Below are positions 43,172 to 52,387 of a stretch of DNA of 64,000 nucleotides, piece after piece (the first letter of the stretch is position 1; every line of letters starts with the position of its first letter). Below the pieces are notes generated by a model, which did not search any database, was not told the origin of the DNA, and saw nothing but the letters and a program-made list of their open reading frames with translations. Position numbers and translations under genes: made by a program. Source of the stretch: Novosphingobium sp. SG751A. Its GTDB lineage: Bacteria; Pseudomonadota; Alphaproteobacteria; Sphingomonadales; Sphingomonadaceae. Location of the stretch: contig NZ_JABGCB010000010.1 in the NCBI RefSeq assembly GCF_013149295.1, positions 182,262 to 246,261 of the forward strand, given 5' to 3'.

Positions 43172-44962
43172 TCACCCCTCCACCATCTCCGCCAATTCCA
43201 GCCAACGCTCTTCGGAAGCATCCTTTTCCGCGCGAGCCTTGTCCAGTGCCGCCGTCAATTGCGCAAACCGCGCCGGGTTTTGGGTATAGAGATCCCCATC
43301 GGCCAGCGCCGCCTCCAGCTTGGCAATCTCGCCATCCAGCGTCTCGATCCGCGCGGGCAGCAGGTCGTAATCGCGCTGATCCTTATAGCTCAGCTTGACC
43401 TTGCGCGCGGGCATGACCACAGGCGCCACCTCGGCCTTGTCCGCCACAACCGCCTTTTTGGCCGCCGGAGCATTGCGCTGCTGACGCTGCTTTTCCCAAT
43501 CGGCATAGCCGCCTGCGACGATATCCACCCGGCCCGAACCGTCCAGCCCCAGCGTGACCGTGCAGGTGCGATCCAGAAAGTCGCGGTCGTGGGAAACGAT
43601 CAGCACGGTGCCGTCATAATCGGCAATAACTTCCTGAAGCAGGTCGAGCGTTTCCAGATCAAGGTCGTTGGTCGGTTCGTCCAGCACCAAGAGGTTGGAA
43701 GTCCGTGCAAATTCGCGCGCCAACAACAAGCGCGACCGCTCGCCGCCCGACAGCGTGCCGACCCGGGCATCGATCAGGCCGGGGTCGAACAGGAAGTCTT
43801 TGAGATAGCCCTGAACATGCTTCTTCTCACCGCGCACATCGACCCAGTCGCCGCCCTCGGCCAGCACATCGCGAATGCGCTTTTCCGGGCTGAGCAGGCT
43901 CCGCTGCTGGTCGATCATCACGCCCGAGAGCGTCTGCGCCAGCTTGACCGTGCCGGTGTCCGGCTCCAGTTCGCCGGTCAGCATTTTGAGCAAGGTGGTC
44001 TTGCCCGCACCATTGCCGCCGACAAGGCCGATCCGATCGCCGCGTTGGATGCGCAGGTTAAAATCGCGGATGATCGTGCGGTCGCCGAATTTCTTCGACA
44101 CGCCCTCAGCCACGATCACCGATTTGGTTTTTACATCGTCGCTGGCCAGCTTCATCTTGGCCGCGCCTTGCACCGACAGCATTGAGGCCCGCTGCGCACG
44201 CATCTGATAGAGCTTTTCCAAACGCCCCTGATTACGCTTGCGCCGCGCCGTAACCCCGCGCGACAGCCAGTGCGTTTCCAGCTTCAGCTTGGCGTCCAGC
44301 TTTTCGGCCGCGCGCGCCTCGTTGGCATAGACTTCCTCTTCCCACGCCTCATAGCCGCCAAAGCCCACCTCGCGCCGCCGCAGCGATCCGCGATCCAGCC
44401 ACAGAGTTGCCCGCGTCAGCCGTGTCAAAAAGGTGCGGTCATGGCTGATGACAACAAAGGCGCCGGTAAAGCGCATCAGCCAGCTTTCCAGCCAGTCGAT
44501 CGCGGCCAGATCCATGTGGTTGGTCGGCTCGTCCAGCAGCAGCAGGTCCGGCTCGCTGGCCAGAGCGCGGCACACCGCCGCCCGCCGCCGCTCGCCGCCC
44601 GAAGCGCTGACCGCTTCGCGGTTCAGGTCGATGCCCAACTGGCTGGCGATGGATTCGACCTCATGCTGGGGCGGGGCGTCCGGCCCCTTGAGGCAATAGT
44701 CGAGCAGGCGAGGGCAGCCGCCAAAATCCGGGTCCTGTTCCAGCACAACCACCTTGGTCCCCGGCTGGATCGAACGCTTGCCCTTGTCCGCGTCCAGCGT
44801 GCCCGCGATCAGGCGCAGCAGCGTGGTCTTGCCCGCGCCATTGCGCCCGATCAGCGCAAGCCGGTCGCGCGGGGCGATGAAAATGTCGAGGTCGCGAAAA
44901 AGCCAGCCCGATCCTTGGATCAGGCTCAGTCCTTCCCAGCTGAGAATAGGTGCAACTGCCAT
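43172..44962 (-). CDS. ABC-F family ATPase (Uup-like)
   Basis: 596 residues, two ABC domains and no TM. Walker A loops are IGRNGAGKTTLLRL (about residue 39) and GGNGAGKTTLLKM (about 320). ABC signatures are SASGGERRRAAV and LSGGERSRLLL, with LLLDEPTNHMDL and LVLDEPTNDLDL. A C-terminal coiled coil (about 530-596) resembles Uup. ABC-F proteins act on ribosomes; a role in DNA repair is also reported for Uup. Name within the family is tentative. Confidence 0.92.
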   Translation of the reverse strand: MAVAPILSWEGLSLIQGSGWLFRDLDIFIAPRDRLALIGRNGAGKTTLLRLIAGTLDADKGKRSIQPGTKVVVLEQDPDFGGCPRLLDYCLKGPDAPPQHEVESIASQLGIDLNREAVSASGGERRRAAVCRALASEPDLLLLDEPTNHMDLAAIDWLESWLMRFTGAFVVISHDRTFLTRLTRATLWLDRGSLRRREVGFGGYEAWEEEVYANEARAAEKLDAKLKLETHWLSRGVTARRKRNQGRLEKLYQMRAQRASMLSVQGAAKMKLASDDVKTKSVIVAEGVSKKFGDRTIIRDFNLRIQRGDRIGLVGGNGAGKTTLLKMLTGELEPDTGTVKLAQTLSGVMIDQQRSLLSPEKRIRDVLAEGGDWVDVRGEKKHVQGYLKDFLFDPGLIDARVGTLSGGERSRLLLAREFARTSNLLVLDEPTNDLDLETLDLLQEVIADYDGTVLIVSHDRDFLDRTCTVTLGLDGSGRVDIVAGGYADWEKQRQQRNAPAAKKAVVADKAEVAPVVMPARKVKLSYKDQRDYDLLPARIETLDGEIAKLEAALADGDLYTQNPARFAQLTAALDKARAEKDASEERWLELAEMVEG

Positions 44963-45105
44963 GGGCGCGCGTTAGGCAGTGCCCGCCGGGAAGGCAAGCA
45001 ATTCGCGTCTTTTTATCGCCCCCTCTTGCCTTCTATGGCTGGCTGAACAATCGCTATGTTCTCTATTCACATCGCGTTCAATCGCAAACGGATAACCCAC
45101 CTTTC

Positions 45106-45435
45106 ATGTTCACACGGCTCACCTCTATGCTGATGATGGCCCCTCTGGCGCTCTGGGCGGTGGTTTCGGCGCTGGCTCTTCCGCCGGTGCCGGCGGCCCA
45201 TGCCGGCCCGGGCGAGGCGCAGGGCGAGGCCCGCCGTGAAATGCGCGCGGGTAATGTGCGCTCGCTGCGTGAAATCGAAACGCATGTTTTGCCGATGATG
45301 GCGGGCGCGCAATATCTCGGGCCTGAATACGACCCGCTGGCTATGGCCTATCGCCTGAAGTTCGTTAAGGACGGGCGCGTAGTCTTTGTCGATGTTGATG
45401 CGCGTTCCGGGGAAATCCTGCGCCAACGGCGCTGA
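45106..45435 (+). CDS. PepSY-like small secreted protein
   Basis: 109 residues from the ATG at 45106, chosen because it gives a clean signal peptide (LTSMLMMAPLALWAVVSALA, cleaved near AAHA). The mature part has VRSLREIETHVLPMM and VVFVDVDARSGEILRQRR, the strand and end pattern of PepSY-type proteins. It lies 83 nt before a response regulator and histidine kinase. Such proteins often act as periplasmic accessories of PhoPQ-like systems. Confidence 0.75.
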   Translation: MFTRLTSMLMMAPLALWAVVSALALPPVPAAHAGPGEAQGEARREMRAGNVRSLREIETHVLPMMAGAQYLGPEYDPLAMAYRLKFVKDGRVVFVDVDARSGEILRQRR

Positions 45436-45518
45436 TCCCTGCTCCCTTGCGCTTGACGCGGCGCGGCCTGGCGCCCATCTCCCTTTGTTAATCCGACCTA
45501 ATAATAAGGAAGTGCCAG

Positions 45519-46187
45519 ATGCGGATCCTGATCGTCGAGGATGAACCCACGCTGGGCCGCCAGCTGAAAACCACGCTGGAACAGACCGGCTATGCGGTCG
45601 ATCTGTCCACCGATGGCGAGGATGGCCATTTCATGGGCAGCACCGAGGATTATGACGCGGTGATCCTTGACCTTGGCCTGCCCGAAATCGACGGGCTGAC
45701 CGTCTTGTCGATGTGGCGCAAGGAGGGGCGCAAGTTCCCTGTGCTGGTGCTGACGGCGCGCGATTCGTGGTCGGACAAGGTGGCGGGCCTCGATGGCGGC
45801 GCCGATGATTATCTGGCCAAGCCGTTTCAGACCGAGGAACTGATCGCCCGCCTGCGCGCGTTGATCCGTCGCGCTTCGGGCAATTCGTCCAGCGAACTGA
45901 TCGCGGGCGATGTGCGTCTGGACACGCGCTCGGGCCGTGTCACGCTGGCGGGCGAGCCGGTGAAGCTGACGGCGCAGGAATATAAGCTGTTGTCCTATCT
46001 GCTCCATCACAAGGGCAAGGTGGTGTCGCGCACGGAATTGATCGAACATATTTACGATCAGGATTTCGACCGCGATTCAAACACTATCGAGGTATTTGTC
46101 ACGCGCATTCGTAAGAAGCTGGGCGCCGATGTGATCACCACGATCCGCGGGCTGGGCTACAGCCTTGACGAGCCTGCGCGCGGATAA
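45519..46187 (+). CDS. OmpR/PhoP-family response regulator
   Basis: 222 residues. Receiver domain with the acidic pair in IVEDEPTLGRQL, phospho-acceptor Asp51 in VILDLGLPEIDG, and the conserved Lys in YLAKPFQTEEL. The C-terminal winged helix has LTAQEYKLLSYLLHHKGKVV and TIEVFVTRIRKKLG (in parts). It is followed after 6 nt by its kinase gene. Confidence 0.95.
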   Translation: MRILIVEDEPTLGRQLKTTLEQTGYAVDLSTDGEDGHFMGSTEDYDAVILDLGLPEIDGLTVLSMWRKEGRKFPVLVLTARDSWSDKVAGLDGGADDYLAKPFQTEELIARLRALIRRASGNSSSELIAGDVRLDTRSGRVTLAGEPVKLTAQEYKLLSYLLHHKGKVVSRTELIEHIYDQDFDRDSNTIEVFVTRIRKKLGADVITTIRGLGYSLDEPARG

Positions 46188-46193
46188 GCAGCA

Positions 46194-47597
46194 ATGGCCA
46201 GCGGCCAGACGCCGGAAACAGCACAAAGCGATACGCGCAAGGTTGACGGAATAAAATACACCGGCAGCCTTGCGCGGCGCATGATGCTGATCGCGGTGGG
46301 CTGGATCTTGGTGCTGCTGTTGGCGGGCGGGCTGGCGCTGGACCGGGCGATGACCGCGATGGTCACGCGCAATTTTGACGAACAGCTCGGCTATATGCTG
46401 ACCGGCATGATCGGCAGCGCCGAAATCGGCCCCGATGGCGAGGTGTTCTTCAACCGCCCCCTTGGCGACCAGCGTTTTCTAGAGCCGAACAGCGGATTAT
46501 ACTGGCAGATCAGCGGCAAGGGGCATGAGGATTTCCCCAGCCGCTCGCTGTGGGATCGCACGCTGAAGATCTCGGCCGATCATCAGGACACGCAGGCGCA
46601 TATCTTCGATTCGAGCCAGTTTTCCGGCGAACCCCTGCGCATCATGGAGCGCTCGATCATCCTGCCGGGCAGCAATACGACATGGTGGTTCGTGGTGGCC
46701 GAGAGCCGGCATGAACTGGACGCGCAGATACGTCGCATCCGCACGATCCTGATCGACAGTTTCCTCGTGCTGGGCCTTGGCCTCGTGCTGATGGCCGCGA
46801 TCCAGAGTTGGTATGGCCTTTCACCGCTTCGCCGCGTGCGTCTGGCCATTGCCCATATGCGCAGCACCGGGGCCAACCGGGTCAGCGATCCGCTGCCGGT
46901 CGAGGTGCAGCCTTTGGTGCAGGAGTTGAACGACCTGCTCTCGCACAACGAGAGGCAGGCCGAAGAGGCGCGCACCCATGCGGGCAATCTGGCCCATGCG
47001 CTCAAAACGCCGCTGACGGTGCTGCTCAATGCCGCGCAGGCCAAGGAGCTGGATCTGGCCGAGTCGGTGGCGCGCGAAACGGCGGTGATGCGCCGGCAGG
47101 TCGAACACCACCTTGCCCGCGCCCGCGCCGTGGGGCGGCGCGGGGCGGGGCAGGCACGCACGCCGGTGTGGGATGCGGCCAAATCGGTCATGCGCGCGGT
47201 CGAGCGACTCTATCCCGATGCGCGCTTCGATCTGGACGGTTCGCACGATGCCCAGGTTGCCATTGAGCGGCAGGATCTGGACGATCTGCTGGGTAATCTG
47301 ATCGAAAATGCAGCTAAATATGGCGGGGGCAGCGTGTTCGTCACCGTCGATGCGGGCGACAAGGGCGAGCTGGTCGAAATCTGGGTCGAGGACGACGGCA
47401 TGGGCATCCCCGAAGCGGAGCGCACCCGCATTTTCGACCGCGGCGCGCGGCTGGATACCGGCAAGCCGGGGACGGGGCTGGGGCTGGCCATCGTGCGCGA
47501 TGTGGCGGAAATCTATGGCGGAAATGTCGATCTGGATGAAAGCGAGGATCTGGGCGGGTTGTTGGTGAAGTTGCGGTTGCCCAGGGCGCGGGGGTAA
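46194..47597 (+). CDS. Sensor histidine kinase (PhoQ-like)
   Basis: 467 residues. Two TM helices (about 31-52 and 186-206) flank a periplasmic sensor domain. HAMP-like region, then the H box NLAHALKTPLTVLLN (His268), the N box LLGNLIENAAKYG, and G boxes DDGMGIPEAE and GTGLGLAIV. HALKTPL is characteristic of PhoQ-like kinases. The stimulus is unknown. Repeat copy D begins 8 nt after the stop. Confidence 0.95.
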   Translation: MASGQTPETAQSDTRKVDGIKYTGSLARRMMLIAVGWILVLLLAGGLALDRAMTAMVTRNFDEQLGYMLTGMIGSAEIGPDGEVFFNRPLGDQRFLEPNSGLYWQISGKGHEDFPSRSLWDRTLKISADHQDTQAHIFDSSQFSGEPLRIMERSIILPGSNTTWWFVVAESRHELDAQIRRIRTILIDSFLVLGLGLVLMAAIQSWYGLSPLRRVRLAIAHMRSTGANRVSDPLPVEVQPLVQELNDLLSHNERQAEEARTHAGNLAHALKTPLTVLLNAAQAKELDLAESVARETAVMRRQVEHHLARARAVGRRGAGQARTPVWDAAKSVMRAVERLYPDARFDLDGSHDAQVAIERQDLDDLLGNLIENAAKYGGGSVFVTVDAGDKGELVEIWVEDDGMGIPEAERTRIFDRGARLDTGKPGTGLGLAIVRDVAEIYGGNVDLDESEDLGGLLVKLRLPRARG

Positions 47598-47605
47598 TAG
47601 AAGAT

Positions 47606-47728
47606 GCCTCCGGCGGGCAAAGGGCGGGGCCCTTTGCGATCCCGTTATGGGGTAGCACTGAAGCCGCGATGATGCGCCACATAGTATCGGGATTGCAAAG
47701 GGACCGAGTCCCTTTGCCCGCCGGAGGC
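47606..47728. repeat. Palindromic intergenic element, copy D (internally deleted)
   Basis: 123 bp, the shortest copy. Both arms are near consensus (GCCTCCGGCGGGCAAAGGG and its inverse). The centre matches copy E on both sides but lacks about 68 bp, joined at GCGC. It lies between the convergent kinase and chorismate mutase genes. Confidence 0.85.
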
Positions 47729-47743
47729 AAAAGCCCCAAACCT

Positions 47744-48064
47744 TCACTCGCCCAACTTGGCCTTTTCATGATGCCGGATCACCTCATCAATGATGAAGCG
47801 CAGGAATTTTTCGCCAAAATCGGGATCAAGCTGGGCGTCCTCGGCCAGTTTGCGCAGCCGGGCGATCTGGCGTTCTTCGCGCCCCGGATCGCTGGCGGGC
47901 AGGGTGTGGGTGGCTTTATATTCGCCCACGGCCTTGGTGATACGGAATCGTTCGGCCAGAATGTGAATCAGCGCGGCATCGATATTGTCGATGCTGGACC
48001 GAAAGGAGGCCAGAACCGGATCGGTGGTGGCAACAAGGCTGCCCTGATGTGACGTTTCAACCAT
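47744..48064 (-). CDS. Chorismate mutase (AroQ class)
   Basis: 106 residues, all helical. Converts chorismate to prephenate for Phe/Tyr synthesis. SSIDNIDAALIHILAERFRI contains the first-helix Arg and Asp, AVGEYKATH the active-site Lys, and GREERQIARLRKLA the second helix (in part). A stand-alone enzyme without fused prephenate dehydratase. Divergent from the polyprenyl synthase gene. Confidence 0.92.
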   Translation of the reverse strand: MVETSHQGSLVATTDPVLASFRSSIDNIDAALIHILAERFRITKAVGEYKATHTLPASDPGREERQIARLRKLAEDAQLDPDFGEKFLRFIIDEVIRHHEKAKLGE

Positions 48065-48138
48065 AAAGCGCCGCTAGCATGAGACAATGGTCGATTCCAG
48101 CCTTGCCTTTGCGCGGGATGCGGCGCAATGCGGGCCCG

Positions 48139-49170
48139 ATGACTGCCCAACCCGTTTCCTTGACTGAACTTGGGGCGCCCATGGACGCGCCCCAGCCCTC
48201 GATCGACCCTTTGCTGGCGCTGACGGCCAAAGGGATGGACGAGGTCAACGCCGTGATTCTCAGCCGCATGGAGAGCGAGATCCCGCTGATCCCGCAGCTT
48301 GCCGGGCATTTGATTTCGAGCGGGGGCAAGCGTCTCCGCCCGATGCTGACCGTCGCGGCGGCGGAACTGGTGGGTTATACGGGCGGCGCGCAATATGCGC
48401 TGGCTGCGGCGGTCGAATTCATTCACACCGCCACCCTGCTGCATGACGATGTGGTCGATGGCTCGGACCTGCGCCGGGGCAAGGCGGCGGCCAATATTAT
48501 TTACGGCAATCCGGCCACGGTGCTGGTGGGCGACTATCTGTTCAGCCGCTCGTTTGAGCTGATGGTTGAGGCTGGGTCGCTGCGGGTGCTGGATATCCTG
48601 TCGCGCGCCTCCTCGATTATTGCCGAGGGCGAGGTCGATCAGTTGACCGCCCAGCGCAAGATTGAGACGAGCGAAGAACACTACCTCTCGATCATCGCCG
48701 CCAAGACCGCCGCGCTCTTCGCCGCCGCTTGCCGTATTTCGGCGGTTGTGGCCGGGCGCAGCGATGCCGAGGAGCAGGCGCTGGATGACTATGGTCGCTA
48801 CCTTGGCGTGGCGTTCCAGTTGGTGGACGACGCCATTGATTATGATTCCGAAGCCGCCGAAATGGGCAAGGGCAAGGGCGACGATTTCCGCGATGGCAAG
48901 ATGACGCTGCCGGTGATTCTCGCCTATGCCGCCGGCACCGAGGACGAAAAACAGTTCTGGCGCGACGCGATCGCCGGTTTCCGCGCGGAGGATGAGGATC
49001 TGGCCGAGGCCATCGCCATCATCGCTCGCCACGGCACCGTCGAGGCCACTCGTCAGCGCGCGGCCGATTATGCGCAGAAGGCGATTGATGCGTTGAGCAT
49101 TTTCCCGGCGGGCGAGATGCGTTCGGCGCTGGAAGAAGCGGCGCTGTTTTCGGTGGCGCGGCGGTATTAA
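48139..49170 (+). CDS. Long-chain polyprenyl diphosphate synthase
   Basis: About 343 residues from the ATG at 48139; in-frame ATGs at 48079 and 48181 are alternatives. Makes the isoprenoid tail for quinones. The first Asp-rich motif is LLHDDVVDGSDLRRGK, the second QLVDDAIDYD, and GGKRLRP binds isopentenyl diphosphate. Chain length (probably C45-C50) is inferred from the ubiquinone of sphingomonads. Repeat copy E begins 11 nt after the stop. Confidence 0.92.
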   Translation: MTAQPVSLTELGAPMDAPQPSIDPLLALTAKGMDEVNAVILSRMESEIPLIPQLAGHLISSGGKRLRPMLTVAAAELVGYTGGAQYALAAAVEFIHTATLLHDDVVDGSDLRRGKAAANIIYGNPATVLVGDYLFSRSFELMVEAGSLRVLDILSRASSIIAEGEVDQLTAQRKIETSEEHYLSIIAAKTAALFAAACRISAVVAGRSDAEEQALDDYGRYLGVAFQLVDDAIDYDSEAAEMGKGKGDDFRDGKMTLPVILAYAAGTEDEKQFWRDAIAGFRAEDEDLAEAIAIIARHGTVEATRQRAADYAQKAIDALSIFPAGEMRSALEEAALFSVARRY

Positions 49171-49180
49171 GAGGTAGTTG

Positions 49181-49369
49181 GCCTCCGGCGGGCAAAGGGT
49201 CTTGACCCTTTGCAATCCCATTATGGGGTTATGTCGAAACCGCGATGATGCGCTGTTCCGCGAAGCGGCTTATAAAGCCTGCGGCGCGGCCAGGTCACGC
49301 AAGGTTGATCTCATGGCGCCACAAAGTATCGGGATTGCAAAGGGCCCCCGCCCTTTGCCCGCCGGAGGC
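49181..49369. repeat. Palindromic intergenic element, copy E
   Basis: 189 bp, closest to consensus. Left arm GCCTCCGGCGGGCAAAGGG, hairpin with CCCTTTGCAATCCCATTA, centre with TTCCGCGAAGCGGCTTA and GCCTGCGGCGC, right arm ending TTTGCCCGCCGGAGGC. It lies between two plus-strand genes. Confidence 0.88.
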
Positions 49370-49432
49370 ATCTAAAACCCTCCGCCCGAGCCCCACTTCC
49401 CTTTTCCTCTAAAATCCATATGACGCAAACCT

Positions 49433-51880
49433 GTGTCAGACCTCCCCATCCATACTGTCCTGCCTGAACTTCTGAAGGCCCTGCGTGACCGCCCTAATGC
49501 CGTGCTGATCGCGCCGCCCGGTGCGGGTAAGACGACCAGCGTAGCGCCTGCGTTGATCCGCGAAGCTTGGTGCGACGGCAAGGTGATCCTGCTCTCGCCC
49601 CGCCGCGTTGCCGCCCGCGCAGCGGCTGAGCGCATGGCAGAGGTGATGGGCGAGAAAGCGGGGCAGACGGTGGGCTATCTGACTCGTCTGGACAGCAAGC
49701 AGTCGGCTGCAACGCGCATTCTGGTGGTGACTGAGGCGATTTTTGTCGCCACCATTCTGGCCGACCCGGAGCTTAGCGGTATTTCGGCGGTGCTGTTCGA
49801 CGAGGCGCATGAGCGTAATCTTGACAGTGACTTAGGTCTGGCTCTTGCAGTGGAGTGTCAGCAGGTTCTGCGCGAGGATCTGCGCATCATCCCCATGTCG
49901 GCCACGATTGACGGCGAGCGTTTCGCCGCCTTGCTCGGCCCCGATACGCCGGTGATCGAGAGCGAGGGCCGCGCATGGCCTTTGACCATCCGCTGGCTGG
50001 GCGCGCGGGCCGAAGCGCGCATCGACGAACAGATGGTCAGCGCCATCCTGACCGCATGGCGTGAGGAAGAGGGCGATATTCTGGCCTTCCTGCCCGGCGT
50101 TGGCGAAATCTCCCGCGTGGCGGAAAAGCTGGAGGAACGGCTGAAAGATGTGCCGATCCTGCCGCTGCATGGCCAATGCGAGCCGCAGGACCAGCGCGCC
50201 GCGATCCGCCGTGACCCGCAAGGCCGCCGCCGCATCGTGCTGGCCACCAGCATTGCCGAAACTTCGCTGACGCTCGATGGCGTGTCGGTGGTGGTCGATT
50301 GCGGCCTGTCGCGCCGCCCGGAATATGACAAGGCGGCGGGCGTCACGCGCCTGATCACCACGCGATCCCCGCAGGCTGCGGCGGCCCAGCGTGCTGGCCG
50401 CGCCGCGCGTCAGGGGCCGGGCACCGCCTATCGCCTGTGGGAGGAGGCCGCCCACGCGGGCCGCCCCGCTTTTGACCCGCCCGAAATGCTGACCAGCGAT
50501 CTGGCGCCTTTCACGCTGGCGCTGGCTCAATGGGGGGCGCTTGATCCGGGCGCGATGGCGTGGATCGACCCGCCTCCGGCGGCGGCCCTCTCTGCGGCGC
50601 GGGCCAAACTGGTCAGCCTTGGCGCGCTCGATGGCGACCGGATCACCGACCATGGCCGCGCGATGGCCAGCCTGCCCATGGGGCCGGAGCAGGCGCATAT
50701 GCTGCTCTATGGCGCGGCGCGCGGGGGCGGGGAAACAGCCGCAATGCTGGCGTTCCTGCTTCAGGAGCGCGCTCTGGGCGGGCGGGGCGAAGATCTTCTG
50801 ACGCGGCTGGACCGCTGGCGCACGGATCGTTCGGCCAAGGCCGATGCGGCGCGGCAGATGGCAAAGCAATGGGCGCGGCGGGCCGAAAAGCTGGTCAAGC
50901 GCATCCCCGGCGAGGCTCCTCCTGCGGGGGTTCTGCTGGCCGAAGGTTTTCCGGATAATCTGGCCAAAAGGCGCGATGCCGGCGGCGAGGAATGGCTGGC
51001 GGCGGGGGGCAGGGGGCTGGTCCTCGATGGCCTTTCCTCGCTGGCCCGCGCCGAATATCTGGCCGTGGGCGAGGCGCAAGGCAGCGCGAAGGGCGCGCGG
51101 ATCACCGGGGCGATTGCTTTGAGCGAGGCCGAGGTGCTCGAACATCTGGCGCATCGGATCGAACGGCGACAGACCCTGCGCTGGGTGACGGACGAGCGGC
51201 GGGTCGAGGCTTTGCTGGAGCGGCGGCTGGGCGCCTTCGTGTTCATGCGGGGCAGCGATCCCAAGCCCGATCCTGCCGCGATCACGGCCTTCCTGTGCGA
51301 GCGGATCAGGGCCGACGGGCTGGGCTTGCTGCCTTTGGGGCGGGCCAGCCTGGGCCTGCTCAAGCGCGCGCGCTTTGCCGGGGTGGAGGCGCTGAGCGAG
51401 CAGGCCTTGCTGGCTGATCTGGAGGATTGGGCGGGGCCGCATCTGAAACGGCGGCTGGATACGGTTGAGCCGGGCGCGCTGCATCAGGCCCTGCTCGACC
51501 GGTTGGGCTGGGACGGCAAGCAGACGCTTGACCGGCTGGTGCCCTCCGAATTTCGCAGTCCTGCGGGCAGCACCCATCCCATCGACTATGACGACGCAGG
51601 CGGGCCATCGGTCGAGGTGCGCGTGCAGGCGCTGTTTGGCCTCGAACGCCACCCCACCTTTGGCAATCCGCCCCAGCCCTTGCGGCTTTTGCTGACATCG
51701 CCCGGTGGAAAACCGATCCAGACCACGCTTGATCTGCCCGGATTTTGGCGCGGATCGTGGCGCGATGTGGTCAAAGACATGAAGGGGCGATACCCCAAAC
51801 ACCGCTGGCCCGACGAACCTTGGGCCGAAGACCCCAGCCTGAAGACGAAAAACGCGTTTCAGGCCCAACGTCGCTCTTGA
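49433..51880 (+). CDS. hrpB: ATP-dependent helicase HrpB (DEAH family)
   Basis: 815 residues with a GTG start. Motif I is IAPPGAGKTT (about residues 25-34), motif II is LFDEAHERN (DEAH), motif III is MSATID, and motif VI is QRAGRAARQGPGTAYRLW. HrpB-specific C-terminal region with the GSTHPIDYDDAGGPSVEVRVQ box (shown in part, about 710-730). Likely RNA helicase; its role in most bacteria is unclear. Full length. No ribosome site is obvious before the GTG. Confidence 0.94.
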   Translation: MSDLPIHTVLPELLKALRDRPNAVLIAPPGAGKTTSVAPALIREAWCDGKVILLSPRRVAARAAAERMAEVMGEKAGQTVGYLTRLDSKQSAATRILVVTEAIFVATILADPELSGISAVLFDEAHERNLDSDLGLALAVECQQVLREDLRIIPMSATIDGERFAALLGPDTPVIESEGRAWPLTIRWLGARAEARIDEQMVSAILTAWREEEGDILAFLPGVGEISRVAEKLEERLKDVPILPLHGQCEPQDQRAAIRRDPQGRRRIVLATSIAETSLTLDGVSVVVDCGLSRRPEYDKAAGVTRLITTRSPQAAAAQRAGRAARQGPGTAYRLWEEAAHAGRPAFDPPEMLTSDLAPFTLALAQWGALDPGAMAWIDPPPAAALSAARAKLVSLGALDGDRITDHGRAMASLPMGPEQAHMLLYGAARGGGETAAMLAFLLQERALGGRGEDLLTRLDRWRTDRSAKADAARQMAKQWARRAEKLVKRIPGEAPPAGVLLAEGFPDNLAKRRDAGGEEWLAAGGRGLVLDGLSSLARAEYLAVGEAQGSAKGARITGAIALSEAEVLEHLAHRIERRQTLRWVTDERRVEALLERRLGAFVFMRGSDPKPDPAAITAFLCERIRADGLGLLPLGRASLGLLKRARFAGVEALSEQALLADLEDWAGPHLKRRLDTVEPGALHQALLDRLGWDGKQTLDRLVPSEFRSPAGSTHPIDYDDAGGPSVEVRVQALFGLERHPTFGNPPQPLRLLLTSPGGKPIQTTLDLPGFWRGSWRDVVKDMKGRYPKHRWPDEPWAEDPSLKTKNAFQAQRRS

Positions 51881-51913
51881 TTTATGGCGTGATTCGCTGG
51901 CATGGCAGCGCTT

Positions 51914-52192
51914 ATGACCGCACGTATCTTTCAGCGCCCGAAGAACGCCATGCAGTCCGGCAAGGCCCTGCTGGACCAGTGGATCCTCGAATTCGCGCCC
52001 AACGAAGCCCGCCGCCCTGACCCCCTGATGGGCTGGCCCGGCAGCGCCGACACCCAAAATCAGGTGAACCTCAAGTTCGCCTCGCTGGATGAAGCGAAAG
52101 CCTATGCCGACGCGCATGGCATCGTGGCGACCATCCACGCCACGCCGCCGCGCCGCCTTAAGCTGCAGGCCTACGCGGATAATTTCCGCTAA
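51914..52192 (+). CDS. NDUFS4-like accessory subunit of NADH dehydrogenase complex I
   Basis: About 92 residues from the ATG at 51914 (another ATG is at 51902). TARIFQRPKNAMQSGK, LEFAPNEARRPDPLMGW and the end RRLKLQAYADNFR match the 'ETC complex I subunit' family found in alphaproteobacteria and mitochondria. It is a peripheral subunit that supports complex I assembly. The nuo genes are not in the window. Confidence 0.88.
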   Translation: MTARIFQRPKNAMQSGKALLDQWILEFAPNEARRPDPLMGWPGSADTQNQVNLKFASLDEAKAYADAHGIVATIHATPPRRLKLQAYADNFR

Positions 52193-52202
52193 GTGTCAAA
52201 GG

Positions 52203-52224
52203 GGCTTGCCTTTCGCGGCAAGCC
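52203..52224 (+). other. Hairpin after the complex I subunit gene
   Basis: GGCTTGCC-TTTCGC-GGCAAGCC is a perfect 8-pair stem 10 nt past the stop. There is no T run. It overlaps the -35 box of the SRP RNA promoter, so structure and promoter share the bases. Confidence 0.35.
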
Positions 52225-52234
52225 TCGCCATAGG
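52206..52234 (+). promoter_or_regulatory. Promoter of the SRP RNA gene
   Basis: TTGCCT (52206-52211), 17-bp spacer, CATAGG (52229-52234), then CCGCTC. Predicted start near 52241, which agrees with the RNA's 5' end. Same architecture as the three tRNA promoters in the window. Confidence 0.65.
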
Positions 52235-52239
52235 CCGCT

Positions 52240-52332
52240 CTGGGAGTCGGTCGGACGTTGCGTCCGCCAACCTGGTCAGGTCCGGAAGGAAGCAGCCACA
52301 ACGGAATTGCCGCGGGTCGGCCGGCTCCTACT
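52240..52332 (+). ncRNA. ffs: Signal recognition particle RNA (4.5S)
   Basis: Contains the invariant domain IV core, GGTCAGGTCCGGAAGGAAGC, with the GGAA tetraloop and the asymmetric loop that binds Ffh. The flanks GGGAGTCGGTCGG and CCGGCTCCT close the long hairpin. About 93 nt, the small bacterial form. It lies upstream of dnaX, as in many alphaproteobacteria, and is followed by a terminator. Confidence 0.93.
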
Positions 52333-52340
52333 TTACAAAG

Positions 52341-52366
52341 AACCAGCTTTCGGGCTGGTTTTTTTG
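52341..52366 (+). terminator. Intrinsic terminator of SRP RNA
   Basis: AACCAGC (52341-52347) pairs with GCTGGTT (52354-52360), followed by a run of T. It ends the RNA about 30 nt past its mature end. Confidence 0.85.
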
Positions 52367-52387
52367 TTTGAGCGGTGGGTGGTTTAT

